A stretch of DNA of 64,000 nt from Streptomyces sp. NBC_01341 (lineage in GTDB: Bacteria; Actinomycetota; Actinomycetes; Streptomycetales; Streptomycetaceae): contig NZ_CP108364.1 in the NCBI RefSeq assembly GCF_035946055.1, positions 186,001 through 250,000 of the forward strand. The letters are read 5' to 3'. The notes below the pieces were generated by a model, which saw nothing but the letters and a program-made list of their open reading frames with translations, was not told the DNA's origin and ran no database searches. Positions 18,714 through 27,345 of the stretch are shown here, piece by piece. Positions within the stretch are counted from its first letter, which is position 1. Every line of letters begins with the position of its first letter. A program made the position numbers and the translations under genes.

Positions 18714-19028
18714 TCACTCCGGGCAGGCGGTGTAGACGACCCAGGTCTTGGGCTTCATGTGATTCTTGACGAACTTCAGCTGAATCACCACGGTGTTACC
18801 GACGGCCTGGCCCGTCGAGCTACCGCCCTTCACCCATTTCGTACCGAGCGAGGCGCCGTGCCGGGTGCCCGGCATGCTGACGGACAGCAGGTCCTTTCTC
18901 GGGTCGAAGACGCTCAGGTACTCGTCCACCTCCTGCCGGAATCCCTCCGGGGAGCGGCCCGGTGGGGTGACCCCCTTCACCCCCTCTACAAGGAGTATGA
19001 GAGCTACCGCCCGGGCGCCATCTTCCAC
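18714..19028 (-). CDS. Hypothetical protein, possibly a truncated C-terminal domain
   Basis: About 104 aa with an uncertain start. The central part SPEGFRQEVDEYLSVFDPRKD and the C-terminus GNTVVIQLKFVKNHMKPKTWVVYTACPE look like a folded beta-rich domain, while the first 25 residues are less protein-like. It may be the tail of a once longer protein. It ends one Shine-Dalgarno away from the 223-aa gene and is presumably co-transcribed with it. Function unknown. Confidence 0.5.
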   Translation of the reverse strand: MEDGARAVALILLVEGVKGVTPPGRSPEGFRQEVDEYLSVFDPRKDLLSVSMPGTRHGASLGTKWVKGGSSTGQAVGNTVVIQLKFVKNHMKPKTWVVYTACPE

Positions 19029-19122
19029 CGGTACGCCGACAGGGCCTAACCCGCTCGTCCAGCGGAGCTCTACGCCCTCACGGACCGCGACCGCCGAGCA
19101 ACGAAGCGAGTGAACCTAGACG

Positions 19123-19620
19123 TCACCAGGACCACCGGCGCCGGCACCGGCGCCGTGCTGGCCCCGACAGAGGGCGCCCGGAAGGAGAGACATCAGCGAG
19201 CATGACGTAGCGCTTCCCCTCATCGGTCTCCATCGGGACGCACGTGAACTGGTAGCGGCTGAACTCGCCCAAGTTGCGCCTCAGCCAGCTGTCGGCCCTC
19301 TCCGCATCGTGCGTCGGAACCCCGTGGACCGCGTCGTCATCAACTCCGACCAAGAGGTAGACGTGGCCGCCAGCCCACTGCTCCGCTCCATCAGGGATCC
19401 GGTTGGCGAAGCCGAGGATCGCTTTGGACACAGCGAAGGCTCCCGCCGCCTTCGACACGCCGTGCTGGGACTTCCACTCCAGCCAGCGCGTCTCATCCGC
19501 GCTGCTGGCGTTCAGGACGGCGCGGATTAGCTCTCGCTGCCGCGCCAGCCCGACTGCAGGTTCATCCTCGTTGAAGTCCAGGGTCACGGTCGTCGTTCGT
19601 GCCAAGCGAACTCCAACCAT
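19123..19620 (-). CDS. AlbA_2/Schlafen-type DNA-binding domain protein, C-terminally truncated
   Basis: A 165-aa product from MVGVRLARTTTV. Residues 35-140 carry the AlbA_2 pattern: ETRWLEWKSQ, AVSKAILGFANR, GGHVYLLVGVDDDAVHGV and DSWLRRNLGEF. Family members are usually 350 aa or more with a C-terminal extension. Here the frame leaves recognisable sequence at VMLADVSPSGRP and ends in an Arg-rich tail (RRRCRRRWSW), which suggests a deletion or frameshift. Probably a degenerate gene. Confidence 0.6.
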   Translation of the reverse strand: MVGVRLARTTTVTLDFNEDEPAVGLARQRELIRAVLNASSADETRWLEWKSQHGVSKAAGAFAVSKAILGFANRIPDGAEQWAGGHVYLLVGVDDDAVHGVPTHDAERADSWLRRNLGEFSRYQFTCVPMETDEGKRYVMLADVSPSGRPLSGPARRRCRRRWSW

Positions 19621-19935
19621 GCGGGACCACACCGACAAGCCGGCTCACCGGTTGGGCAGACCAGTTGCACGGATCGTCTGAAGCCCGCAGAGGTCCGCTC
19701 ACCCGGCGGTCTCGGGCTGCAGGAGGACCACCGGTGCCCCTCCCCCGCCGCGCGCGGCGCGGGGGGCCTGTTGCAGGGCACGGCGCGGCCTTCCGGCCCT
19801 GAGTAGACGAGTGCTCCTGTCCAGCGACTCTCCGCTGCGAGCCCTGCCTGTCAGAGCGCATTGCGGTGTCTCCGGTCGTAGGAGCTGGCGCGGGGACGAA
19901 AGACGGGAAGGGCGTCCGGTGCCTGCAGAGCGTGC
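19621..19935. other. Intergenic region, no gene seen
   Basis: It contains a very GC-rich dyad around 19747-19765 (core GCCGCGCGCGGC) that may form a hairpin after the thioredoxin-like gene on the minus strand. No frame looks like protein. Confidence 0.35.
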
Positions 19936-20274
19936 TCAGAGGTGGCTGTCCAGGAACTCCCGTATCTCGGTGATGGTCATGGGCCCCGTGCCGTGCGCCA
20001 CCGCCTCTCCCTCCTTCAGCAGGACGTAGGACGGGGCTCCGGTGATCCCGTATCGCTCGGTTGCGGCCGGACAACGCGTGATGTCGGCGCGGACGGCCGT
20101 CAGACGGCCTGTGTAGTCGTCGGCGATGCCACCCACGACGAGGTCCAGTACCCGGCAGGGCTCGATTGCCTTGGGCCATGTCCCGGTGAAGTATGCGAGG
20201 ACCGGAACTTCGCTCATCCTGAGGACGAAATCGAACTCCGCGTCCTCACGGGGTCGGTGAACCCGCTTCGCCAT
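19936..20274 (-). CDS. Thioredoxin-like protein with a degenerate active site
   Basis: A 112-aa single-domain thioredoxin fold: FVLRMSEVPVLAYFTGTW, LTAVRADITRCPAATERYGITGAPSYVLL (with the cis-Pro TGAPSYVLL) and a C-terminal helix. Where thioredoxin has WCGPC, this reads TWPKAIEPCR, so only one cysteine remains and the spacing is altered. It cannot act as a normal CxxC disulfide reductase; a monothiol or binding role is possible. The ATG has AGGAG 5 bases upstream. Such variants are seen in Streptomyces, often with unclear roles. Confidence 0.8.
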   Translation of the reverse strand: MAKRVHRPREDAEFDFVLRMSEVPVLAYFTGTWPKAIEPCRVLDLVVGGIADDYTGRLTAVRADITRCPAATERYGITGAPSYVLLKEGEAVAHGTGPMTITEIREFLDSHL

Positions 20275-20817
20275 GGAATCTCCTGACCTAGCGTTCCGTC
20301 ATTCCATCCCCATCATCCCTCGCTCGGTGTGCCTGGCCGGCCCGGTCGGTGGTCCGGTTGACGTCGGAAGGCAGGCACGGGGCCACCGCAGAACCACAAT
20401 GGTCATCGCGCGAGCGGCCCGGCCCCCCCGCGCCTGGCGCCCGGGCCTGGCCGCCCCGCTGCGGCCCGCCGCGCGCCCATGGGCCAGGTCGTGTCAGGAC
20501 AACGCCCTCCACGACGACATGAAACCCGTTCTCCAGTGCATTGCTGCCCAGATCACCGACCAGATGCTCGATGAGCGCGTCGACGAGCGGGCAGATGCGT
20601 CCACTGGATCCAGCCGAGCCATATCCGCCACAGCGCTTCTCAGAGACAGCGCCCCCCGACGGGCTTCCCGGAGCCTTGTCTGGTCTTCACATCAACCTCC
20701 GGTCTCAGCTGGCTGATACCGCTCTTCCCCGGGCCGCATGAGCCAGCTGATGGCACCGAGAACGAGGCACAATTTCCGGACGCTCGCGGACGCGGTCGTG
20801 GACGGTCGAAGGACGCG
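20275..20817. other. Intergenic region of 540 bases, no supported gene
   Basis: GC-rich, low-complexity sequence (20420-20490) followed by frames with Arg/Ser-rich translations on both strands. I see no start with a Shine-Dalgarno and no recognisable fragment. It may hold decayed sequence. Confidence 0.3.
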
Positions 20818-21957
20818 TCAGTTGTCCCGAAAACCGACCGCCAGAGTCAGTTCAAGGACCCGGTGTGGCGAGGCGAGATCCGGAAACAGCTCCCGCAGCT
20901 GCGACATCCGGTACCGGACCGTCTGGGGATGGACGAACAACGCCGCCGCCACCTCATCCCGCCTGCCCTGGTGCAGCAGCCACGCCCGCAACGTGTCCTC
21001 CAGCCGCCGTGCGGTCGCGACAGGCAGGGCCCGCAACGGTGCGAGGGCTCGGGCACGCAGGTCTGCCAACGCGTCCGCGTCGGCGCTCAGCACCAGCTCG
21101 GGCAGGTGGTCCTCGGTGTCGCGAATATCAGAGGAGAGGGAGCGCGCGCGTATGGTCCGTGCGTACGAGGCGGACGCACGAGTCCATGGCCGGGCAGGGC
21201 CGACCACGGCGCTGCGGTCGGTCAGCTGCCGCAAGAGATGTGATCGGTCGGCATCGGGAACGAGCAGCACACCGGTGGCGTCCGGCAGATCGTCGAGGAC
21301 GAGGGTGCTTGGGTCGAGTCCGCGGTAGGCAGGCCGGGCCTGGGCGGCGGGCAGCAGGACCGCGGTCAGCGAAACCGGAAGCTGCCACCCGGCCCGTTGA
21401 ACTGAGGCCATCAGTACGTCCGGGCTCGCGCCGGCGAGGAGGTCGCGGGCCAGGTGTTCCAGGTGGCGCTCGTGGGCCCTGCCACGGGCCGCCAGTTCGT
21501 CGGCGTGGCCCGCGGCGCTCGCAGCGGAGAGCTCGTCGATGTAGGCGAAGGTCAGCTCGGCGAACTTGGCGACCTCGGCGGCGGGCAGACCTGCGGGTAC
21601 GGCACCCGCTGCCAGGCATCGCCAGGCCACGCGGGCGCCGACGCGGTAGGCGCTGAGTAGGGCGTCCATCGAACGACCGTCGCGCACCTCGCCGCGGCCC
21701 AGCTCGTAGGCTGCGTCACCGGCGTCGCCGCCTGTGGCGCTCCCGCTCGCGAGGTCCAGGTAGTGCCCCAGGGCGGTGTGGACGGCTCGGCGGATGGTGC
21801 CGCCCATGTGGCCCGTAAGGGCGTTGGCGTAGGGAGGGACCTCGTCGATGATCGCCTGGACGACCTCGTCGGCGGTGGTCTTCAGCGCGGCCCGAAGGGC
21901 GGTGACCGTCGTCTCATTGAGGTCCAGTTCGCTGGCCCTCCGGATTGCATGACTCAC
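20818..21957 (-). CDS. PucR/CdaR-family transcriptional regulator
   Basis: A 379-aa regulator with a long N-terminal sensory region and a C-terminal PucR-type helix-turn-helix: ARRLEDTLRAWLLHQGRRDEVAAALFVHPQTVRYRMSQ is the diagnostic segment (split here only by reading), ending in LELTLAVGFRDN. The GTG at 21957 has AGGGAA 7 bases upstream. It is transcribed away from the reductase-desaturase pair across an 87-base gap that holds two dyads, so it is the likely local regulator. In other actinobacteria a related regulator sits beside similar desaturase genes. Confidence 0.9.
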   Translation of the reverse strand: MSHAIRRASELDLNETTVTALRAALKTTADEVVQAIIDEVPPYANALTGHMGGTIRRAVHTALGHYLDLASGSATGGDAGDAAYELGRGEVRDGRSMDALLSAYRVGARVAWRCLAAGAVPAGLPAAEVAKFAELTFAYIDELSAASAAGHADELAARGRAHERHLEHLARDLLAGASPDVLMASVQRAGWQLPVSLTAVLLPAAQARPAYRGLDPSTLVLDDLPDATGVLLVPDADRSHLLRQLTDRSAVVGPARPWTRASASYARTIRARSLSSDIRDTEDHLPELVLSADADALADLRARALAPLRALPVATARRLEDTLRAWLLHQGRRDEVAAALFVHPQTVRYRMSQLRELFPDLASPHRVLELTLAVGFRDN

Positions 21958-21961
21958 GTTT

Positions 21962-22013
21962 TTGTTCCCTGCGAACAATTTTTCCGACCAGATTTACGTC
22001 CTGGGGACAGGAC
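21962..22013. promoter_or_regulatory. Two dyads between the PucR gene and the reductase gene
   Basis: TTGTTC-CCTGC-GAACAA lies at 21962-21978 and GTCCTG-GGGA-CAGGAC at 21998-22013. Both have perfect 6-bp arms and lie between divergent starts, so they are candidate operators for the PucR regulator. Confidence 0.5.
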
Positions 22014-22044
22014 TTTACGCCTTGGAGCGCAGCAAGCTGGTGTC

Positions 22045-23100
22045 ATGACGAGTGCAGCCCTCCGTAGCAGGGCGTGGAAACTGCTGGAGATGGTCACGAC
22101 GCCGCTGGTGCCGTCGGACTACCTCGACCTGGTCAGTCCGCTGCGTGCGGGCGCTGACCTGCGTGGGCGCATCGAGGCCGTGCACCCTGAGACGGGCGAC
22201 GCCGCGACTGTCGTGATCAGGCCGGGGCGGAGCTGGCGCGGCCACACAGCCGGTCAGTACGTACGGATCGGGGTCGACGTCGACGGGGTGCGTCTGTGGC
22301 GTGCCTACTCCATCACCTCGCCGACAAACCGCCAGGACGGCCGCGTCACGATCACCGTGAAGGCAATCCCGGACGGCAGGGTCAGCAACCACCTGGTCCG
22401 ACGTGCGAAACCGGGCACGCTGGTCCAGCTCGATCAGCCGACCGGTGACTTCGTGCTGCCGCTGGTAACGCCCACCAAGGTGCTCTATCTGACGGCCGGC
22501 AGCGGCATCACGCCCGTGATGGGCATGCTGCGCGACATCGAGTTCGACGACGTCGTCATGGTCCACTGCGCGCCGCGGCCTCAAGACGTGATCTTCCGCA
22601 GCGAACTGCACGACCTGGTCGCGGACAAGAAGCTGCGGCTCACCGAGGTGCACACCGACACAGACGGCATTCTCGACATCGCCCGTCTCGACGAACTCGT
22701 GCCCGACTGGGCCGAGCGCGAGACCTGGGCTTGCGGGCCCGCGGGCCTGCTCGACGCCGCCGAAGGGCACTGGGCCGAGCACGGCGTACAGGAGCGCCTG
22801 CACACCGAGCGCTTCCGCCCCAGCATCGTCGTCGCCGGTGACGGCGGCGAGGTCACGTTCAGCGCCACCGGCATGACCGTCGACGCGGACGGCGCCACGC
22901 CGTTGCTCGACATCGGCGAGGAGGCCGGCGTGCTGATGCCCTCCGGGTGCCGCATGGGCATCTGCTTCGGCTGCGTCACGCCGCTCAAGGCGGGCGCTGT
23001 CCGCGACCTGCGCACCGGCGAGATCACCGAAGCCGAGCCGGGCGTCCTCATCCAGACCTGCGTGTCCGCCGCGGCGGGCCCCTGCGACATCGAACGGTAG
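22045..23100 (+). CDS. Ferredoxin reductase with C-terminal 2Fe-2S ferredoxin domain
   Basis: A 351-aa flavo-iron-sulfur reductase. The FAD domain has RAYSITSP (RxYS), the NAD(P)H domain has LYLTAGSGITPVMGMLR and CGPAGLLDAAE, and the C-terminus is a plant-type ferredoxin with SGCRMGICFGCVTPL and a final Cys in IQTCVS (four cysteines for 2Fe-2S). It passes electrons from NAD(P)H to the desaturase encoded seven bases downstream, the same pairing as the DesA3/Rv3230c acyl-CoA desaturase system of mycobacteria. Confidence 0.93.
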   Translation: MTSAALRSRAWKLLEMVTTPLVPSDYLDLVSPLRAGADLRGRIEAVHPETGDAATVVIRPGRSWRGHTAGQYVRIGVDVDGVRLWRAYSITSPTNRQDGRVTITVKAIPDGRVSNHLVRRAKPGTLVQLDQPTGDFVLPLVTPTKVLYLTAGSGITPVMGMLRDIEFDDVVMVHCAPRPQDVIFRSELHDLVADKKLRLTEVHTDTDGILDIARLDELVPDWAERETWACGPAGLLDAAEGHWAEHGVQERLHTERFRPSIVVAGDGGEVTFSATGMTVDADGATPLLDIGEEAGVLMPSGCRMGICFGCVTPLKAGAVRDLRTGEITEAEPGVLIQTCVSAAAGPCDIER

Positions 23101-23107
23101 GAGCACC

Positions 23108-24226
23108 TTGACCGCCATCGACCCCACCGCCCACCTGACCGCGGAGCAGATCGAGGAGCTCGGCCGCGAGCTGGACGCGATCCGCGACGCGGTGATCGCC
23201 AGCCGCGGTGAGAAGGACGCCGCCTACATCCGTAAGGTCATCTCGGCGCAGCGCAAGCTTGAGCTGGTCAGCAGGGGCGTGCTGCTGTTCTCGTTCTTCC
23301 CGCCCGCGTGGCTGCTCGGTACCGCCGGTCTGTCCGTGGCGAAGATCATGGATAACATGGAGATCGGCCACAACGTCCTGCACGGCCAGTGGGACTGGAT
23401 GCGAGACCCGAAGATTCACTCCACCACCTGGGAGTGGGATCACGTCTCGCCGTCCGAGCAGTGGAAGCACTCGCACAACGAGCTCCACCACACGTACACC
23501 AACGTGATCGGCAAGGACAACGACCTCGGCTACGGCATCATGCGCGTCGACGAGGACCAGACTTGGCACCCGTTCCACCTCGGTCAGCCGCTGTGGAACT
23601 TCATCAACGCCTGCTTCTTCGAGTACGGCATCGCAGCGTACGACCTGGAGCTCGGCAAGAACCTGCCCAAGCGCCGCCGCAAGAACCCGGAGTTCCGCGC
23701 GCGGGCCAAGGCCGTGGGCCGCAAGATCCGCAAGCAGGTGCTCAAGGACTACGTGATCCACCCGCTGTTGTCGGGCCCCTCGTTCCTCACCACACTCGCC
23801 GCCACGTTCACCGCGAACCTGGTCCGCAACATCTGGACCCACTCGGTGATCATGTGTGGGCACTTCCCCGAGGGCGTGCAGGTTTTCGAGCGCCGGTCGA
23901 TCAAGGGTGAGACGCGCGGCCAGTGGTATCTGCGCCAGATGATGGGCTCGGCGAACATCAGCGGCAGCAGGGCCATGCACTTCATGACCGGCAACCTGTC
24001 GCACCAGATCGAGCACCACCTGTTCCCGGACCTGCCGAGCAACCGGTACGCCGAGGTCGCGGTGAAGGTGCGCGCGCTGTTCGAGAAGTACGAGCTGGAG
24101 TACGTCACCGGGCCGCTGCCCAAGCAGGTGGTGTCCGCGTGGCACAAGGTTTTCCGGCTCTCGCTCCCGAACAAGAAGCCCAAGGTCAAAACGCCGGACT
24201 GCGAGCAGGAGCTCGTCGCGGCCTGA
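23108..24226 (+). CDS. Membrane fatty-acid (acyl-CoA) desaturase
   Basis: A 372-aa di-iron desaturase. The three histidine boxes are visible: HNVLHGQWDW (HxxxH), HSHNELHHTY (HxxHH) and HQIEHHLFP (HxxHH). Hydrophobic spans lie before the first box and around ANLVRNIWTHSVIMC. The start is a TTG with TAGGAG seven bases upstream, directly after the reductase stop. By homology to DesA3-type enzymes it introduces a double bond into long-chain acyl-CoA or lipid acyl chains and needs the adjacent reductase. Regulation is probably by the divergent PucR protein. Confidence 0.93.
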   Translation: MTAIDPTAHLTAEQIEELGRELDAIRDAVIASRGEKDAAYIRKVISAQRKLELVSRGVLLFSFFPPAWLLGTAGLSVAKIMDNMEIGHNVLHGQWDWMRDPKIHSTTWEWDHVSPSEQWKHSHNELHHTYTNVIGKDNDLGYGIMRVDEDQTWHPFHLGQPLWNFINACFFEYGIAAYDLELGKNLPKRRRKNPEFRARAKAVGRKIRKQVLKDYVIHPLLSGPSFLTTLAATFTANLVRNIWTHSVIMCGHFPEGVQVFERRSIKGETRGQWYLRQMMGSANISGSRAMHFMTGNLSHQIEHHLFPDLPSNRYAEVAVKVRALFEKYELEYVTGPLPKQVVSAWHKVFRLSLPNKKPKVKTPDCEQELVAA

Positions 24227-24248
24227 TTCCCGGTAGTGGCTCAGATCG

Positions 24249-24482
24249 TCAGGCCTTACCTTCGGCGCCGCCGGGTGCGGTGGGATCCGTTGGGACGGCG
24301 GGCGCCGCGACGTAGGACCGTACGGAACGGGATCCGAGCAGCCCGGTGTCCGGCTGCACTGCCTGGACGTGCGCAAGGAGCTCAGCACACAGCCCTCGGC
24401 GATCTGTTGTGGAGCCGAGGGCTTCCAGCCACACCACGTTCGCTTCGTGTGCGAGTTGGCTTTCGCGCAACAGCGAGCTCAT
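24249..24482 (-). CDS. Small hypothetical protein, 77 aa
   Basis: The ATG has a textbook AGGAG 8 bases upstream, which is the main support. The protein begins MSSLLRESQLAHEANVVWLE and includes RRGLCAELLAHVQAVQPD, a plausible amphipathic helix; the last 25 residues are low in complexity. It is convergent with the desaturase. No family recognised. Confidence 0.4.
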   Translation of the reverse strand: MSSLLRESQLAHEANVVWLEALGSTTDRRGLCAELLAHVQAVQPDTGLLGSRSVRSYVAAPAVPTDPTAPGGAEGKA

Positions 24483-25174
24483 GTACGTGGCTCCTTGTCG
24501 GTGAACGGGTGGTGTGGGCGGATGTGGCCGCTCGGTGAGGATCCTGCGGTGCGGCGGTCAAAGACGCTTGCATGGTAGGACGGTGCCCGGATCCTGGGCA
24601 GCAGGCCTTGGTGTCACATGAGCGTCTACCCGCCGGTCCGTCAGAACGAACGAGATCGTCCGGAGGCTGGCCGAGGGCGGGGTAGTACTTCTTGCCGCTG
24701 GACTTCAGCATGTCGGCCGGGAAGGCGAGTCCGATCTCCTGGCGGATGCGTCCGGTCGGGCGAAGGCGCGGTGGTGTCGGCCCGGACACCCCCGGAGCTG
24801 CACCATCCGGTGTAGGCCCCGGCATTTCCCAGACAGGACCCGGCAGACGCCAACAGCGTGAACGAGCAGATCCGCTCCCGGATGTACGGCACCACCGACA
24901 GCGGAGCGCAGTTCGGCGACGTGTGAGACCGACTCCGAAGCGGCGGGTTCCGCACCCGAGGGGGAGGTATCTGGTCGTCACCGGCGCGCCCGGGGCGGCT
25001 GCCGGGCGCCCTGCGTGTCCCAGATCACGTGTGACGCGAAGTCAACTGCGGAACATGTCTGGCCAATTGACTGTTCATCCGTATGCAGCTGCGGAGGGGA
25101 TGTCCCCCTGGCGGGGATCGCCAGGGTCAGAACTGCTCCGCAGGAGACGACCGGTCTACTTAAGGAGTAGCAAC
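24483..25174. other. Intergenic region of 690 bases with a possible gene remnant
   Basis: On the minus strand around 24650-24780 one frame reads LRPTGRIRQEIGLAFPADML then KSSGKKYYPALGQPPDDLV, which looks like protein, but it has no start and loses sense on both sides. I could not name the family. The last 15 bases before the next gene hold its TAAGGAG ribosome binding site. Confidence 0.3.
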
Positions 25175-25870
25175 ATGAAGGTCCTCATGGTCCTGACCTC
25201 GCACGACGAGCTCGGCAACACCGGCCTCAAGACAGGCTTCTGGCTTGAGGAGCTCGCCGCTCCGTACTACCGCCTCAAGGAAGCCGGCGCAGACATCGTG
25301 CTCGCGTCACCGAAGGGCGGACAGCCCCCGCTGGACCCCAAGAGCAACGAGCCGGGCTTCCAGACCGACCAGACCCGCCGCTTCGAGACCGACCCCGAGG
25401 CGACGGCCGCCCTGGCGAACACCGTACGCCTCGACTCGGTCGCGGCCGATGACTTCGACGCGGTCTTCTACCCCGGAGGGCACGGCCCGATGTGGGACCT
25501 GGCCGAGGACAAGCACTCCATCCAGCTCATCGAGACCACTCTGCGCTCGGGCAAGCCGCTCGCACTGGTCTGCCACGCCCCCGCTGCACTTCGCCACGCC
25601 ACAAACGAGGACGGCACACCGCTGGTCCAGGGCAAGAAGGTCACTGGGTTCACGAACTCGGAGGAGGCCGCAGTCGAGCTGACCGAGGTCGTCCCGTTCC
25701 TGGTCGAGGATGAACTCAAGAGGCTCGGCGGCGTCTACTCCCAAGGCGAGGACTGGCAGCCGCACGTCGTCCAGGACGGCCTTCTGATCACCGGTCAGAG
25801 CCCCGCCTCCTCGGGTCCGACGGCCGACGCTCTGGTCAAGCTGCTCACCGAGGTCGGCAAGGCCGCCTGA
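25175..25870 (+). CDS. DJ-1/PfpI family protein (Hsp31-like)
   Basis: A 231-aa class I glutamine-amidotransferase-like protein. The nucleophile elbow is ALVCHAPAALR (Cys in the family CHxP turn), preceded by AVFYPGGHGPMWDL and followed by VTGFTNSEEAAVEL, a pattern of the Hsp31/YhbO-type branch. Members act as chaperones, glyoxalases or deglycases; which applies here cannot be read from sequence. TAAGGAG lies 8 bases before the ATG. It stands alone with its own terminator. Confidence 0.92.
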   Translation: MKVLMVLTSHDELGNTGLKTGFWLEELAAPYYRLKEAGADIVLASPKGGQPPLDPKSNEPGFQTDQTRRFETDPEATAALANTVRLDSVAADDFDAVFYPGGHGPMWDLAEDKHSIQLIETTLRSGKPLALVCHAPAALRHATNEDGTPLVQGKKVTGFTNSEEAAVELTEVVPFLVEDELKRLGGVYSQGEDWQPHVVQDGLLITGQSPASSGPTADALVKLLTEVGKAA

Positions 25871-25913
25871 GCCACGCGTCGTGGTGCTGCCCGAACGGCT
25901 CCTGGAACCGGCT

Positions 25914-25941
25914 GGGCCGGAGGTCGCAGGACCTCCGGCCC
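25914..25941 (+). terminator. Rho-independent-type hairpin after the DJ-1/PfpI gene
   Basis: GGGCCGGAGGTC and GACCTCCGGCCC pair perfectly over 12 bases with a GCAG tetraloop, 43 bases after the stop codon. There is no U-tract, as is common in Streptomyces. Confidence 0.75.
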
Positions 25942-26084
25942 GGCGGGCCCAGGAAGACCACCCGTTGAACCGTAGTCCGGTACGGCTTGCTGATCGCCTC
26001 AGAATGACCGGCCAAGGCGCCGGATGCAGACGATGTTGCAGGCGAGCTCCAGCAGTCGGGTCCTGCGCAGAGTTGAGTGACCAG

Positions 26085-26263
26085 TTCAAGCACACACAGC
26101 CCGGAGGGCCGGTGTGGTCCATGACGGTTTCGATTTCAACCGAGGTCAGCCGGCTGAGTGCGGCTTGCCGACGACTCCGGTGGTGGTGGTAGGTCTTCTC
26201 GATGACGGGCACGATCGCGATCCGCAGTTCCTGGCGAGTGACCCACGAATGCACGTGGAGCAC
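26085..26263 (-). pseudogene. IS3-family transposase C-terminal remnant
   Basis: The minus frame reads WVTRQELRIAIVPVIEKTYHHH then RRQAALSRLTSVEIETVMDH, the last helix and tail of an actinobacterial IS3/IS481-type integrase domain. Nothing upstream matches the catalytic D,D,E part. Just beyond its upstream edge is a tandem 14-bp repeat (GCCCGGCGGGAGGT twice, 26273-26300), perhaps a scar. Confidence 0.6.
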
Positions 26264-26544
26264 GTCTTTCCTGCCCGGCGGGAGGTGCCCGGCGGGAGGT
26301 GAAGGCCTGCACAGCTCCAGCCGGGTTTCTCCCCCTCACCCAGCAGCACGGACAGGCACGAGGCGGGGGGCGTTACCCCGGCCTTCGGTTTGGGTCGCCG
26401 GACCGGCTGTTGTCGGCGGCCGGCTCCTGAGCGAGAGGCTGCTTTCCGCAGGTCTCGCTCGCGTGACTCGCACGCAACACACGACACACGGGTGCGAGCG
26501 CCGGATCATCGGTTCAACCGAAGACCAATGGGAAACTGCACCTT

Positions 26545-27249
26545 ATGCCAGATCATGCACGCCGCACCGTTCCCTCGTTCCTCCGCAGCGCCCGCGCCCT
26601 CTCCGCGAAGAAGCGCAGAGCCGCGCGGACCGTAGTCGCGTGCACGGCGGTGGCCCTGCTGGCCACCGCCGCCGGGTGCGCAGACGACGGCGACAGCGGG
26701 GCTTCCCCCACCTCCAGCGCCCCCGATTCGCCCACGGTGACCGAGAGCCCCGTCCCCTCCCCGCCCGCCACGGCGACGGGTACCACGACGCCTCCCACCG
26801 AGTCGAGGTCGGCATCCACGCGGCCGCCCAGCGGCGATGTGGCGGCGCCTGACCGCTGCACCGCCGGCCAACTGAAGCCGCGTCTGGGCCCGGCCGACGT
26901 GGGGGCGGGCAACATCCGCTTCGACCTCCAGCTCATCAACGAGGGCAAGGCCCCCTGCACGCTGCGCGGCTTCCCAGGCGTTTCACTCCTCCGGGGCGAC
27001 GGCAGCACGATCGGCGTGCCCGCCACCCGCGAAGGTAGCCAGGGCACAGCAGTGAAACTGGGACCCGGCGAAAGCGCACACGCCACACTGCGCACCCTCA
27101 ACAAAGACATCAAGGGCCCGGACTGCTGGCCGGCGCCCACCCTGCTCAAGGTGTACCCGCCCGGACTCAAAGAATCTCTCACCCTGCGTTCGTCCACGCC
27201 CGTCGTCTGCGGTGACACGTTCACCGTGACAGCGCTCCGCTCCCAGTAG
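26545..27249 (+). CDS. DUF4232 lipoprotein
   Basis: A 234-aa secreted lipoprotein. A basic N-terminus is followed by ARTVVACTAVALLATAAGC, whose AAGC is the lipobox (lipidated Cys near residue 45), then a Ser/Thr/Pro-rich linker. The C-terminal domain of about 130 residues (DRCTAGQLKPRLGPADVGAGN, APCTLRGFPGVSLL, DCWPAPTLLKVYPP) matches the DUF4232 family, with cysteines spaced for two disulfides. Function is unknown. The start could lie a few codons either way; no strong Shine-Dalgarno decides it. Confidence 0.88.
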   Translation: MPDHARRTVPSFLRSARALSAKKRRAARTVVACTAVALLATAAGCADDGDSGASPTSSAPDSPTVTESPVPSPPATATGTTTPPTESRSASTRPPSGDVAAPDRCTAGQLKPRLGPADVGAGNIRFDLQLINEGKAPCTLRGFPGVSLLRGDGSTIGVPATREGSQGTAVKLGPGESAHATLRTLNKDIKGPDCWPAPTLLKVYPPGLKESLTLRSSTPVVCGDTFTVTALRSQ

Positions 27250-27318
27250 TCCCTCCGGACGACACACCACAGTCCAGGCCAACAAATACTCAGAGCCCCA
27301 CCCCGGCAGTGGACGCAT

Positions 27319-27345
27319 GGGCCGGCACCCCGCTCGTGCCGGCCC
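27319..27345 (+). terminator. Hairpin terminator after the DUF4232 lipoprotein
   Basis: GGGCCGGCAC and GTGCCGGCCC pair perfectly around the 7-base loop CCCGCTC, 70 bases after the lipoprotein stop. Confidence 0.7.

Noticed and set aside
17922..19049. A 375-codon plus-strand frame across the two coupled hypothetical genes
   Set aside because: The minus-strand pair has the coupled start and protein-like composition. The end of the plus frame (LYKEYESYRPGAIFHRYAD) looks like protein, but it lacks context and may be chance.
23048..24388. A 446-codon minus-strand frame opposite the desaturase
   Set aside because: The plus strand encodes the three histidine boxes; the antisense has no sensible domain.
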